Part shown: positions 46,965-58,655 of the stretch, piece by piece
Layout: each line of letters begins with the position of its first letter
Position numbering within the stretch: position 1 is the stretch's first letter
From: Vitellaria paradoxa
Lineage: Eukaryota; Streptophyta; Magnoliopsida; Ericales; Sapotaceae
DNA: 64,000 bases
Assembly: GCA_019916065.1 (NCBI GenBank)
Contig: CM034237.1
Location: forward strand, 42,142,485-42,206,484
Reading direction: 5' to 3'
Notes under the pieces: model-generated
Database searches by the model: none
What the model was told of the DNA's origin: nothing
Seen by the model: the letters and a program-made list of their open reading frames with translations, nothing else
Position numbers and translations under genes: made by a program

Positions 46965-49008
46965 TATCACATTCCTAATTTAATTGTTCGGATAGACATT
47001 GTGAGAATATAGGAACTAATTAAATTAATTGAAAATCTATTTCAAGGTCAAGTCTTAACATAATAATAATTATCAGAGCAGCTAAACAGGTCCCCCATTC
47101 CCATACTAAATAAATAAAAATGACATCAACCACAATGAATCCAATGTCACACGTCGGTGACACAATCCAAGCCTTACACAACCAAATAAATATCATCAAT
47201 AGACAATTTCATAATAGAAATAAGTTTAGAACCCATACCTCGGGTTACACAAATAAAGATATAATAATACAAATATAAATAAAATAACATAATAAGTCGA
47301 GTTATTAATCTCAACTCAGCTCCAGGTAGCTACTCTCTAGCCTCGTCGGATCACCTGTAATAGAGATGCGATGAGCAAACTTGTCCAGTAGGTAGGATTG
47401 TGCAAATGTGCACAAGTAAATAGTAATCAAGCATATAACATAACTCACAATAATATCCACCAAAATATGATATGATAATGCACATATGATGCAATGCAAT
47501 GACCAATGCATTCCTTAATTTCCATCTACCCCCAACTTTATTGTGAGACAGGTGATACTTAGTAAAACACGCGGGGCCACTAACTGCACCGTTTATATTT
47601 ACGATAAACGTATATCTCAACATATATATAAAAATCGAGTGGGGAATCGTGTTACACCCCTCATGGGTGTAATACGATGGTGTAAGACTCAATGGAATTG
47701 TATTACACCCCCTGGCCTTTTTGCTAAAGAACGGTGTTACACCTCCAGTCAGGCATTTGCTTAACTCAAGTAGAGTCTCGCTGCAGTTTAGAGAAAATCT
47801 CATAATTAACGTCCTAACTCTAAATGTCTAAGCTCTACTTATATATATCGACTGAGAATCATTTAGTGTTTTCAAAATTCATTTTATCATTTTCCCAAAT
47901 CATGGATCTCCTCTATATATAACCCGTGCCTTGATACGTCGCAATATCAACATGGTACTCTTGGCTGATCAATAATCACAGCATAACATCGGATGATGTA
48001 ACCCTAGTCTCATACACATGATATATCTAGTTATGTTAATAAGCATCATCTCAAAGTAAAATACATTCTCATTAAGCTTGAGGATGATTTGGGGTCCATT
48101 TAATCATTTAAGATCAATACCTAAGGGTCTTGGGCAAAAATCAATGATTTAAAACTCAAAATATAAAAAAATTAGAAACCTCAACATTCTGTCATCAATG
48201 GGCCGTTTGAACCCTTGTGTAGACAATGGGTTGTTCGAACCCCGTCTGAACAACAGTGCCTAGAAATTCCATTTCTTAATTCGTTTTTTGACAAACTTTG
48301 AGCCAAAATATCCCAATCATCCATTCAAGCCATAATATCAACAATTAATCATATATAAACATATAAACATCTCAAAAACATATTTATCTAACATTTACCT
48401 CACTAATAACTTAAAACAATATAAGATTTCAACATTTATATTCATATATATACACATTCATATATAAATTAATACACATACCCCAATTCAATCAATATTT
48501 TATCAAATCATGCAAATGATGTATCAAAATCATGCTAGCAACAAGTATAAACATGTATAAAAGTTCCACATACCTCGAATTCGAAGAAAAGCGAAGAAAA
48601 CTAGTTGAGCTCTCAACTTTCAAAAGTCGATTTCTCCCACCTTGAGCCAAATCACTGAAAACGGTCACTGTCACGATGATCACGGCGTCAAACACTACCC
48701 TAATCAATTGATTTTCTTCACTGAACTCAACTTTCTCTATTTTCTCTCTCTCCCCTCTCTCCTCTCTCTTCTCTTTCTCTCCTATCGTTGGGTTCTAGAA
48801 TGGCCAAAATAAGACAAATAAGAAAAAAAGAAAAAAAGAAATGAAGAAAAAAAAAGGAAACTGGACCCTTGGCTCAGTTGTTTGACTCAATAACAATTTA
48901 GACTAAACCTAGCCTAGAAAAATTAAAATAAATTGATCCAATCTCAATCTAAATTTTTTTTGCCCAAAATATCACGTAAATAGCCAAAAATAAATACTGG
49001 GTATTACA
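46965..49008 (-). mobile_element. Solo LTR of family S, second copy, 2.0 kb
   Basis: It aligns collinearly with 25013-27109: first bases TATCACATTCCTAA (TG changed to TA), last bases GGGTATTACA. Flanks CGTGT (46960-46964) and CGTGC (49009-49013) differ at one base, as an aged 5-bp duplication. A CT-rich run near the right end (48730-48780) is in the same place as in the other copy. It is more diverged and slightly shorter. Confidence 0.85.
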
Positions 49009-49013
49009 CGTGC

Positions 49014-50944
49014 CACATAAATTATTATTTAGAAAAATAAAAAATGTATTTTTTGAAAAAAATAATATTTCATTTTGACATAAAAATAATAAAAATATAC
49101 TTTTACCTATCTACTTTTTTTTTTTTGAAAAGAAAATTCTCAATCAATTTTAATTGATCATGAAACACGAATCAAGATAATCTTAACAAATTCAATAAGT
49201 TTTGTACTTTAATCTAAATTATGAGAGATTAATTACTTAACTTTTAGATTAAAAAGGGGTTATGAATTTTTATGTCAAACTATATAAGAGCAACATGTAA
49301 TTACTTAAAAGTTTAGGGATAAAGTACAAAAATCACCCCTATAGTTTGTCATTAGTATTATTTTAGTTCCACGCGTTTCAAATTCCTATACTTTCGGTCA
49401 AGTATCAATTCAGTCATTCTGTTAGTTGATTGCTAGAAACAACCGTTAGATTGAGGATAAGAAGATAACTTTATTTATAGTTTGCCCTCAGTGTCACTTT
49501 AGTCCCTCATGTTTTAATTATAACAATCGAACCCCTACATTTTCGGTGTATATTTGAAATATATTTTATTAAATTATTTTTAATAAATAATATAATCTAA
49601 AATATATTTTATTAAATTATATAACAGATTTTAATTTGAAATATATCTTATTAAATTATTTTTACTCAATAATATATTTAAATTATATTTAATATATTTT
49701 ATTTTTATTGAATTAGATTATTTTTCATAAATAATATGATTAAATTAATAATATAATTAAAATAATATTTAATTTAGTTCAATTAATATGAAATATATTT
49801 TATTAAAATTCTATTACTAGGGTGGTTAAAATATCAAAGCAAAAATTGTTAATGCTAGAGTTTAGTAAATGTTCCATTATTGACCCTTGTTTTTTATTAT
49901 ACAAAATCTAAATTCTTTCTTCCTAATTAATTTCTCTCTTTATATCTATTCATCTCTATATTTTTTCTCTCTTTAAAAAAAAAATCTCTCTTCAAAATAT
50001 AATTAAAATATAATTAAATAATAATATTTTCATTTGAAACATACAAATTAATAGCGTGCTATTGAATTATAAAAATACAATTACTGGTTTGTAATGTTTT
50101 ATTTAATATATTTGAAGGTTTCGAATTTATTGGTATGAACATTTTTTTTAAATTAATAAAATTTCAATACAACTGTATAAAAAAAATTATACTACTAGAA
50201 TTAAACTCATGTTTAATTGTGACTATATTAATTAAAAATAAAAATTATTAAAACTTCTTTTATTAAAAAATTATTATTACAATTACATTGTCTGCATTAA
50301 ACTTTTTTATAATCTTTTTAAAGAACAATTTTATATATGATTATGGGAACTTTGAGATTTAGTTTGTTATAAAAATATTAAAAATTAAATCTTATTTATT
50401 TTTTTCAAAGGGAGAAATGTGTTAACAAATTTTTATATTGATAAAAAATAAAAAATATAAATTTTCTTCTAATAGAGGGTCACCTGATTTTAAGATAATA
50501 ATATTATTTTTTTAGTAATTTTTTATAAAATTTCTTAAAAAATATATATAAATGAGGATAACAATAAGATATATAGAGAGAAAAAGGTAAAGATGAATGA
50601 ATGAAAATTAGGAAAGAATCTCGGTATTATTTAAAAAGATATAGTGTTTGAGATAGAGATGAATAAATGAAAATGAGTAATTAATTTTGGAGAGAATTTA
50701 TTTTTTTTTAAAGAAAGAGATATATATAAATAAATGAGAATGAGAGAAATTAATTTTAAAAAATATGGGATAGAGAATCTAAATGTGAGGAGATTAATTT
50801 TATTAATAATAAAAAACAATATTAAGTGGGTCCAACCTTATCAGAATTGTAAGTCTAAGATAATTGCCTTGCCTTATTAGAATTGCGGACATAAGACAAT
50901 TGCTTCTCATACATAATTATCATTATATAATAAAAATCCTTAAT
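49014..50944. other. AT-rich intergenic region
   Basis: No gene is visible. 49305-49550 contains a MULE- or MITE-like end (GATAAAGTACAAAAATCACC) without a visible partner; 49550-49820 is pure A/T similar to the AT-rich MITE interiors; 50580-50760 is purine-rich. Confidence 0.5.
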
Positions 50945-50949
50945 AGAAC

Positions 50950-53297
50950 TGTAGGTACAAAAAATAACCAGGGACACATGGCATCTTCTCGAGCACAATA
51001 AAAATGTACTCTGTGTTGATTTAATAATCAGCAAATCACTGTAGTTGAGTCCCACCACTTAGTAAAATTGTATTGGTATGATTTTAATGATAAATTCAAA
51101 ATGGTAATAAATGAACTCAATTTATTATCTCGTAGTTAACCTAATTAGTTCATTTCTTTACAAGTGGCAGACAGATATGACATCTGGACATTCCAATGCA
51201 GTACTCTGTTTATTACAATAATCTCTTCCATGTGCATTTAATGCTAACTTGGAAGATTCACCAACTTTTTGCTTTTTCTTTGCCTTGGGGTCCTCCTCAT
51301 CTACTCTAGAGGTCTTCCTTGAAGCTTTGGTTGGCTCCTTTATTAAAACTCCAGAGGCTTTTTTGTTGGCCTCAATTTGTTCTTTCTTTATTTTTTGCCC
51401 TGGTTGGGCTTTTGCTGCCTCTGCAGCTGTAGCTCTTTTCTTAACAAGCTCAACCTTTCTCCTCTTGGGAAACTCCTCAGAGGCCTTCTTGACATCAAGT
51501 TTTGACACCATATCTTACTCAAGGGCAGGGATAGGAGTGAGAGTTGCTTTCTCTTCTTTTTTCTACCTCAAGCACTATGTGGACGTGTGGATCCACAGTT
51601 GGGATTACCTCCAAAATCAGTTGGTCATGAGGCAATGCAGACATCATCTTTTAGGGGAAAAAGGTCCTCATCGGGACTGTAAATCCATTGTCTCGTGACA
51701 ATGCAGATATCATCTTTTAATCCTGTGATGTTGTTCGGGAGCATAGGGTTTAAGGCTTTATCAGAGTGGGATTTTAAATACTATTTATTTTCGTTCCTTC
51801 TAATCTTTTGGATGCTGTAGTAATAAAGTAAATCTCACTCAGATATGTGAAACTCATATCGATGATTGACTTTGTTTACCCCATTAACTATTCTGTAAAA
51901 TTTTGGAAAACAAACCTAGGAAAAAGTTTGACCCTATGAAACATTTTATGGAGGAAAGGGGTGACAGGGAATCTCAAACCACCCTCTATGATGGCTACAA
52001 TAGGAGACATCTCTAATTCTCGCTCCCCATCTTCAACGAGTCTATTGTTTACATTAGTAAGGATATATCTTTGCTTGAAAGCAGCAACCCCCCACTTGTT
52101 TTTAATTTCTTAGCTAGTCTACCCATTTGTGATCCCAAAGAGAACAGGAAAGAAAGAGATAAAGGAAGAATCCTAGGAACTCACCAAAAGAAAACTTTGG
52201 GTCGAAGATGAAATCACAATAAAGAAAGCTTAAAGATTGCTTAAACACTTGAGATGGCTTCAGAAATACAGAAAAAGATAACTATGGCGAATGCTGAAAA
52301 TATATATACTTATATATGTGATTCAATCAAATAGAAGTGGAAAGATAAGTGGCAAAACTTTTATTTAATGCCGTTGTCTCAATTGATATCAAGTCGATGG
52401 ATGGCAGGCCTCATCTAGGGTTTGTGTGCGACGTTTGGCATTTTACGCACTAGAAGTCGAAAAGGCACTCATGCGTTATAAATTAGCCGAAAGGAAAACT
52501 AATCAGAGGGAAGCATGTCAAAAGCAAAACTATACTCAGGGATATGAAAAAATTTGTGTAAACAGATAGAATGTAGTCTTAGATGCTTCATACTCTGCTC
52601 GGGTAATAACTTACCCCAACTAAAATGGGAGCAAAATGTAGGTACAAAAAATAACCAGGGACACGTGACATCTTCCCGAGCATAATAAAAATGTGCTCGA
52701 TGTTGATTTAATAATCAGCAAATCACTGCAGTTGGGTCCCAACACTTAGTAAAATTATGTTGGTGTAATTTTAATCATAAATGCGAAATGTTAATAAATG
52801 AACTTGATTTATTATCTCATAGTTAACCTGGTTAATTCATTCCTTTACAAGTGGCAGACAAAGGTGACATCTGAACATTTCTCAAGGTAATATTCTATCT
52901 ATTATGATAATCTTTCCCACGTGCATTTAATGCTAAATAGGAGATATTAAATGTGGAATGAAAGACATTTAATGTAAAGCATACCGTTATATACTCTGAT
53001 ATATAAATATAAGATAAATAATCATTACAATTCAATTATTCACATATTAATTTATTTATTCTATCTTACTATTAATGTAGGACTTAACCCTTAAATTCAA
53101 GTACGCTTACTATTGTCAACCGTTTACATTACTCTTTACAATTCTCTCAAACCATTTCCGACTTTATCATTAGAGGGCTTTTAGTTAGGGACCCTCTCTT
53201 GCCATTTCCTCTAACTTCCTTTACTTTGCAGGATTAAATTCTGTTTTTTCAATTGACGTGGTGAGCAAGTCTTGCAATATTTTTTTGTTGCCAAACA
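50950..53297 (+). mobile_element. Deleted Tat-like gypsy retrotransposon with antisense ORF
   Basis: The right LTR (52637-53297) begins TGTAGGTACAAAAAATAACC, is preceded by the purine-rich AAAATGGGAGCAAAA, and ends GCCAAACA followed by AGAAC. The left LTR is truncated (50950 to about 51246), begins with the same 20 bases and is preceded by AGAAC, so a 5-bp duplication is visible (50945-50949, 53298-53302). Between them only about 1.4 kb remains, bearing an antisense coding region. Gag-pol is missing, so one deletion ran from inside the 5' LTR to just before the antisense ORF. Antisense ORFs upstream of the 3' LTR are known in the Tat lineage of Ty3/gypsy elements. Confidence 0.75.
51158..52170 (-). 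pseudogene. Antisense ORF of the Tat-like element (PF04195-like domain), broken
   Basis: The minus strand reads EGGLRFPVTPFLHKMF then RVKLFPRFVFQNFTE followed by a stop (near 51990-51890). This resembles the GGLRFPLHPF core of the plant transposon-protein domain (PF04195, from memory). Further on, 51511-51158 is an open 117-codon, lysine-rich stretch (VKKASEEFPKRRKVELVKK, SRVDEEDPKAKKKQKV) typical of the basic linker of such proteins. Its last codons run into the truncated LTR. The plus-strand frame over the same bases has an unlikely composition. Confidence 0.6.
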
Positions 53298-53439
53298 AGA
53301 ACCATTGTTTCAACTTAATTTTAAAGAAATTAACTAAGTGTAGCATGGTCTGGATGCACATTCGAATGGAAAGATATTCAGGCAACCCATTTTAAAGTTT
53401 GGCCACATCATTTAAATTGTGCATTATGCTTATTTTTAC

Positions 53440-54362
53440 GGTTGTTATGCTAAAATAATACTGTAATTTTTCTATTTTTATTTATTAATTTTTTTGGTTA
53501 TAATTTTTTTGAGATAAAAACTAAAATTACATTTGAAAATCTAATTTATTTATAATTATTAATTTTTTATTTTCATTAAATATTTAATTTTATTAGTTTT
53601 TAAAAATTAATTGAATTTAATAAAATATATTATTTCATATTAATTTAATTTAATTAATTAGATTAATTAAATTAAATAAATCAATTAAATTGTTTATTAA
53701 AAATCATATTAAAATATAATATAATTATATCATTTATTAAAAATAATTGAATAAAATATAATTATCAAGTCATTTAAATCAATAAACATAAAATATATTA
53801 ATATTAATATTAATTTATTTATATTATTTATTAAAAATAAATAAAATATGTTTCATAATAACCTAAATAATTTTATTATGATATTTATTTGAAATAATTT
53901 AATAAAATATAATTTATATTAATTTAATTTAATTAATTAGTTTAATTTTATTATTTATGAAAAATAATCTAGTATAATATATTTCGTATTAATTGATTAA
54001 TTAATTTAATTTCTTATGAAAATTAATTTATTAAAATATATTACATACTAATTTAGATAATTAAGCTAATTTAATTTAGTTATATTATTTATTAGAAATA
54101 ATTTTAGTTTAATGAAATATTTGAATAAAATAATTTATTTTAACATGATGTAACAAAAATAGATAAAGTGTTAAAATTGACAAAATGTTTGTAACAGAAA
54201 AAATAGAGTGAAAAATACATTTTTTTAAACTTTTTTTTAAGTTTTTATTTTTTTAAAAATAAAAAAAATAAACAAATTCAAGAAATATATTTCTTTTGTT
54301 AATTTACAAAATTTTAAAAATATAAATAAAAAAATATAAATGAAAAACGTTACTAAGCGGAG
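53440..54362. mobile_element. AT-rich MITE, decayed copy related to 14331-15349
   Basis: Same order of words: GGTTATAATT, ATTTAATTTTATTAGTTTT, AACAAAAATAGATAAAGT, AAAATTGACAAAATG, TTACAAAATTTTAAAAAT, AACGTTAC. The left end is worn, so that coordinate is approximate. Confidence 0.6.
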
Positions 54363-56400
54363 AATTACTAAAGCCATTCTATCATTTGCACACAATACAT
54401 GGGACCAGTGATCAGGGTGCACAAGGTCAAAGTGGAGATAGCGAAATAGAAATTTGGACATCCCAGTGTAGAGGGGAATAACATATTCCTTTGATTTCGT
54501 ATTACTTGTAGGGTCATCAAATGGTCGTTTGTTATTATTTTTTAAAAAAACATATTTTAAGAAAGTATTTAGTGTAACAAAAAGTAATAAAATTTAATAA
54601 AATTATAAATTATACATTGAAAAAAATAAATAATTTTTAAAATTTTTTAATATTTTTCAATAATTTTTAAAATTTCGTACGGAGTCTAAGGGGTTAAATA
54701 TTTTTTTTTCTTATTTTGTTTTAACTTTTATCGTTAAAAAAGATTATGTCACGATTCCAAATATGTCAAGATTAGTTAAAAATTATTTTTCATAACGTAA
54801 AAACCTTAGGAATGAGTCCTAATTGCGTTGGCAGGTCGACAATCTTCCCGTCATCAGATGAGAGCCACCTAGAAATTATATGGGGTGAAAATCCTGTCAC
54901 TATAATGTTAAAATAACGAAAAAAATATTATATTAACTAAGAAAATCTAAATATAAAAAATTAGAAAAGAAAATACACTGGAAAATATTTGATATTATAA
55001 AAGCTCCGTTTGGATTAATTTCTTCTCTTTAAGTTTCTTTAGATTTCTTTAAAATTCAAATTTTTTACTCGTTGCACAAATTAAGAAATTATAATTTTAT
55101 TATGAATTTAAACAAATTTAAACAACTTTAAAATTGCTACAAATAAGTTTATTTATTTAATTTCAATTATAAATTACAACATTAATTAAGACAATTTCTT
55201 TCAAATTATTTTATAAGTAATAATGGCACTGCTTGAAGGAAAAATAGTTAAAAAAATATGCAAACCTCTTTTAAATCACAAAAAAATTTTTTCTATTTAG
55301 AATTACGTAAATTTTTATAAATTTATTTAAATTTTTACGAATTTTTATATCTCTATAAATCTTAATAAATTTTTATAAATCTTAATAAAATCTCTACAAA
55401 TTATAAAAAATTTTGAATCCCAATAAAATCTCTATAAATTTAAAAAAAAAAATTCTGAATAGCTCAAAAATTCAATTGTGCTTCAAAAAAAAAATAAAAA
55501 ATTTAATTTATTTATTTATTTATATTTTTATAATTCACAGGGTATTTAGTTGGTTAAAATTAACTAAAGATGTGTTGAGAGTGATAAAAAATAAGATAAA
55601 AGGTGAGTTTAAAGTGATAAAAAATGAGATAAAATATGATTTGAGGAAATTTTTTACGTTTAGTGCACACATCTCAAATCGCGTTTTTTAGAGATAAATA
55701 GTAATATTCATACTCTGACGGATTGAATTTATGTTTGGATGGATTCAAAATCTTGGTGAGTCATGGCTTCTTTGCAATACAATCTGTTTAAATGAATTAT
55801 AGAAACCGGTTGGACGGAATTGGCCGCGCAAATCCGTCAGAACGGTTTTTGCAACTTCACCAAAAAAGGTCAAAGTGACTGTCATTCTGTAGTTTGGGAG
55901 TCCATGGTCAAAATGGTGAAAAAATTTTTGCTACTTGATTAATTGAATTCTAGTTATCGACTTTTTTTTGAAAGGTATTAAACTTTTTTGAACTTTGAAA
56001 AGGTGAGAATGTGTTAAAATATATAGAGATTTTCACCAAAATTTGGTGCGCTAAACGCACTCAAAATGAGATAAGTTGTAAGTTTGTAATTCGTGTAATG
56101 AGATAAAAAGTGAATTACTTTTTAAAGTTTTTATATACTTTCAACCAAACGCACCCTAAAACCAACCCACTTTTATTAATTTTTTAATATTTTTTTAATC
56201 AAATTTTATTACAAACTACTTTTATATCAAAATTTTTTATTTTTACAGTAATTTTTTATCAACTAAATATCCGAAGTCGTTTGGGCAACTTGTGCAGACC
56301 TCAGGGAAGGAAAATCCAGAGAGAGATCCGGGGGCAGCTGAGCCGGAGAAAGAGACTGGGTTACGCGGCATGAAATGAATTGACAAATTTACCCCTAATG
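54363..56400. other. Intergenic region upstream of the RING-CH gene
   Basis: No gene is visible. Several AT-rich repeat remains and a family A MITE (56045-56155) are present. Two small ORFs (54237-54461, 55413-55691) are lysine/isoleucine/phenylalanine-rich artefacts of AT content. Confidence 0.5.
56045..56155. mobile_element. MITE family A copy upstream of the RING-CH gene
   Basis: GGTGCGCTAAACGCACTC at the left and CAACCAAACGCACCC at the right are inverted. Interior ATGAGATAAGTTGTAAGTTT and GTAATGAGATAAAAAGTGAA match the other copies. It sits about 270 bp upstream of the likely TATA box. Confidence 0.65.
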
Positions 56401-56431
56401 CACCGTTGGACAAACGTTATCGAAACTCGCC

Positions 56432-56438
56432 TATAAAA
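56432..56438 (+). promoter_or_regulatory. Putative TATA box of the RING-CH gene
   Basis: TATAAAAAA lies about 225 bp upstream of the inferred 5' UTR intron donor. A GA-rich stretch (56551-56575), common in plant 5' UTRs, follows. Start site not observed. Confidence 0.5.
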
Positions 56439-56657
56439 AATATTGAAACCAGCACTTTTTCTGAGGCAGCAGAACCAACCAGCTTGTCCGCCAAAAATAA
56501 ATACATATACGTGCGGAAATTATACATACAACACAAAACGCGGAACTTAGAGAGAGAGAGAGGAGGAGAGAGAAAGAGTCTTATTATTGGGTCGGCCACC
56601 AAACGCGCGATTTTCAATCCCCCCATTTTCTTCTTCTTCATCGTCTTCGTCATCGAG

Positions 56658-56879
56658 GTATTTATATCCTAAATTCGCTGCAAATTGTTCGAAATTTGCA
56701 TTTTATTCCATCTCAGTTGAGCTTCATTCGATTGAAATCACTCGATCCTGCTTGAAACCACTCGATCCTGCTTGGTGGCAGTCGTTGTGCGCGATCGGTT
56801 GATTTCTAGGGTTTTGTGCCGATTTTTTTTCTAATAAAGCAATATTTTTTTTTGGTGTACTTGTTCGTTATTTGATTAG
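56658..56879 (+). other. Probable 5' UTR intron of the RING-CH gene
   Basis: A donor in CATCGAG/GTATTT follows the CTTCTTCTTCATCG leader, and an acceptor TTTGATTAG lies 18 bases before the ATG at 56898. The interior is T-rich. This arrangement is inferred from splice signals only. Confidence 0.5.
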
Positions 56880-56897
56880 GGTGGCTAGTTGGTTGCG

Positions 56898-58616
56898 ATG
56901 GGTGACCACTTGGTTGTGCACGTGGACCGGCTAGTGAAGCCGCCGGCGGAGCAGGCCAAGGTTGGTGGTGGCGCCCAGAGGCCACCTGAAATAGCTGGAC
57001 CGTCTTGCTCTGTTGCGGAGAATGAGAAGGCGGTGGTGGTGTTGGAAGAGAACGATGGGGGAAGTGAGGGTTCCGATGAGCACGCGCCGCTGATAAAGGT
57101 AGGTGAATGCCGCATTTGCCAGGAGGAGGATTCTGTCCAGAACTTGGAGTCACCATGTGCTTGCAGCGGCAGTCTCAAGGTAATCATTTTTGAGGGCTGT
57201 TTTTACTTATATAAAATTGATTATATAAAAATTTTCAAAATGACTTTTTGATATTTTGTATTTAATGTGCAAACTTATTTTTTATTTTCTAAAACGGATT
57301 TTGAAAACACGAGACCAAAGTATTTTGAGTTGAGCGTGGCCTTAACTCAGTTGGTTGAGAGCATCTGCCGCTCATCGGGCTCGGGTTCGAGCTCCCCTCC
57401 CCCCCCGGGGGGCGCTTACCTAACGAAAACAAAAAAAAAAAAAAAAAGAATTTTAGTTGTTTTCTTTATTTTCAAAAACACAAAATGAAAAATAGGCTCA
57501 AAATAGGTATACTGAATGGCACCTAAGCTTTTCTAAGATTGTTTTCTAGGCTTTGCAAGATTTCAACCCTTATAAATTTCCAATTGTTATCTCGCTGCTT
57601 CAGGAACATACTTAACAAATGCATTTGATTCGGAGGGTTCAATTTCCAACTAACTTTATTTTGAGACAACATTGATACCATAGTCCCCGTGGAATTGCGA
57701 TCCAAATCAAGCAACCACAATCGCAATTCATTGCATGTAAAAATCATGAAATATGATGACCCTAATAGAAAATCTAATATACATATTATAGATAAATAAA
57801 AAGAAAAGAGGGAATTGAATAGTAGTTTTTTTGCTTATTAGAATATTGAATTGGTTTTGTCTAATGTACACTCTACATGTACCCGCAGCATGCACCATAA
57901 TGAACCGCATCCAAGTTAACTCTGATTGATACCCATTTAGATAATTATTAAATTGAATAGTTTTCATTGGTGTAAAGGATGAGTGATTTATAATTTTCTT
58001 TTGTGACAAGCATTTTCCTTTTTTTTTTTGTTCCATTTCAATTCATTTGTGACTCACAACGGTTATCTTCTAGTTACATTTCCCTATACAGGTTTTAGAT
58101 GAGTGGTTGTTGATAAACGAGTTTCTTTTTTGTATAAAGATGAACTTTGCTTACTTCTTTATTTATTTTTTCTGGGGGGACACAGAGGTATTTAGACAGC
58201 ATATCTCATGTTGCAAAACTTTACATGGATGTACTAATTTGATGTTGCTGCCGGAAAAATATTGATCCATAAATAAATACATCACTGTTACCCTCATTAC
58301 AGCCTCTCCCCTGCCTCTCTCATCTGATATGTACATAATTTTTTCTTTTCCTTTTAAACTAATGAACTCACTGGCTAATTTAGATGTCTTAATTAACATA
58401 TTTTTCTGCAGTACGCTCACAGGAAGTGTGTTCAACACTGGTGCAATGAGAAAGGAGACATAACTTGTGAGATCTGTCACCAGGTACAATTGTTGCCGCT
58501 GACATTTTGTTGTCTATTATACCAATATGGCTTGAGTTGTCAGTCTGTATTTAAATGTTTCTATTTTGAAAATTTTTGAAATAATAATTATTATAATAAT
58601 AATAATTATTATTACT

Positions 58617-58655
<39 letters not shown>

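Noticed and set aside
51249..51698. 149-aa plus-strand ORF
   Set aside because: It is the complement of the lysine-rich antisense ORF; its phenylalanine/serine-rich composition is explained by that.
57341..57405. Possible functional tRNA gene
   Set aside because: A and B boxes are present but no acceptor stem or full cloverleaf can be built; the poly-A tail and flanking duplication point to a SINE.
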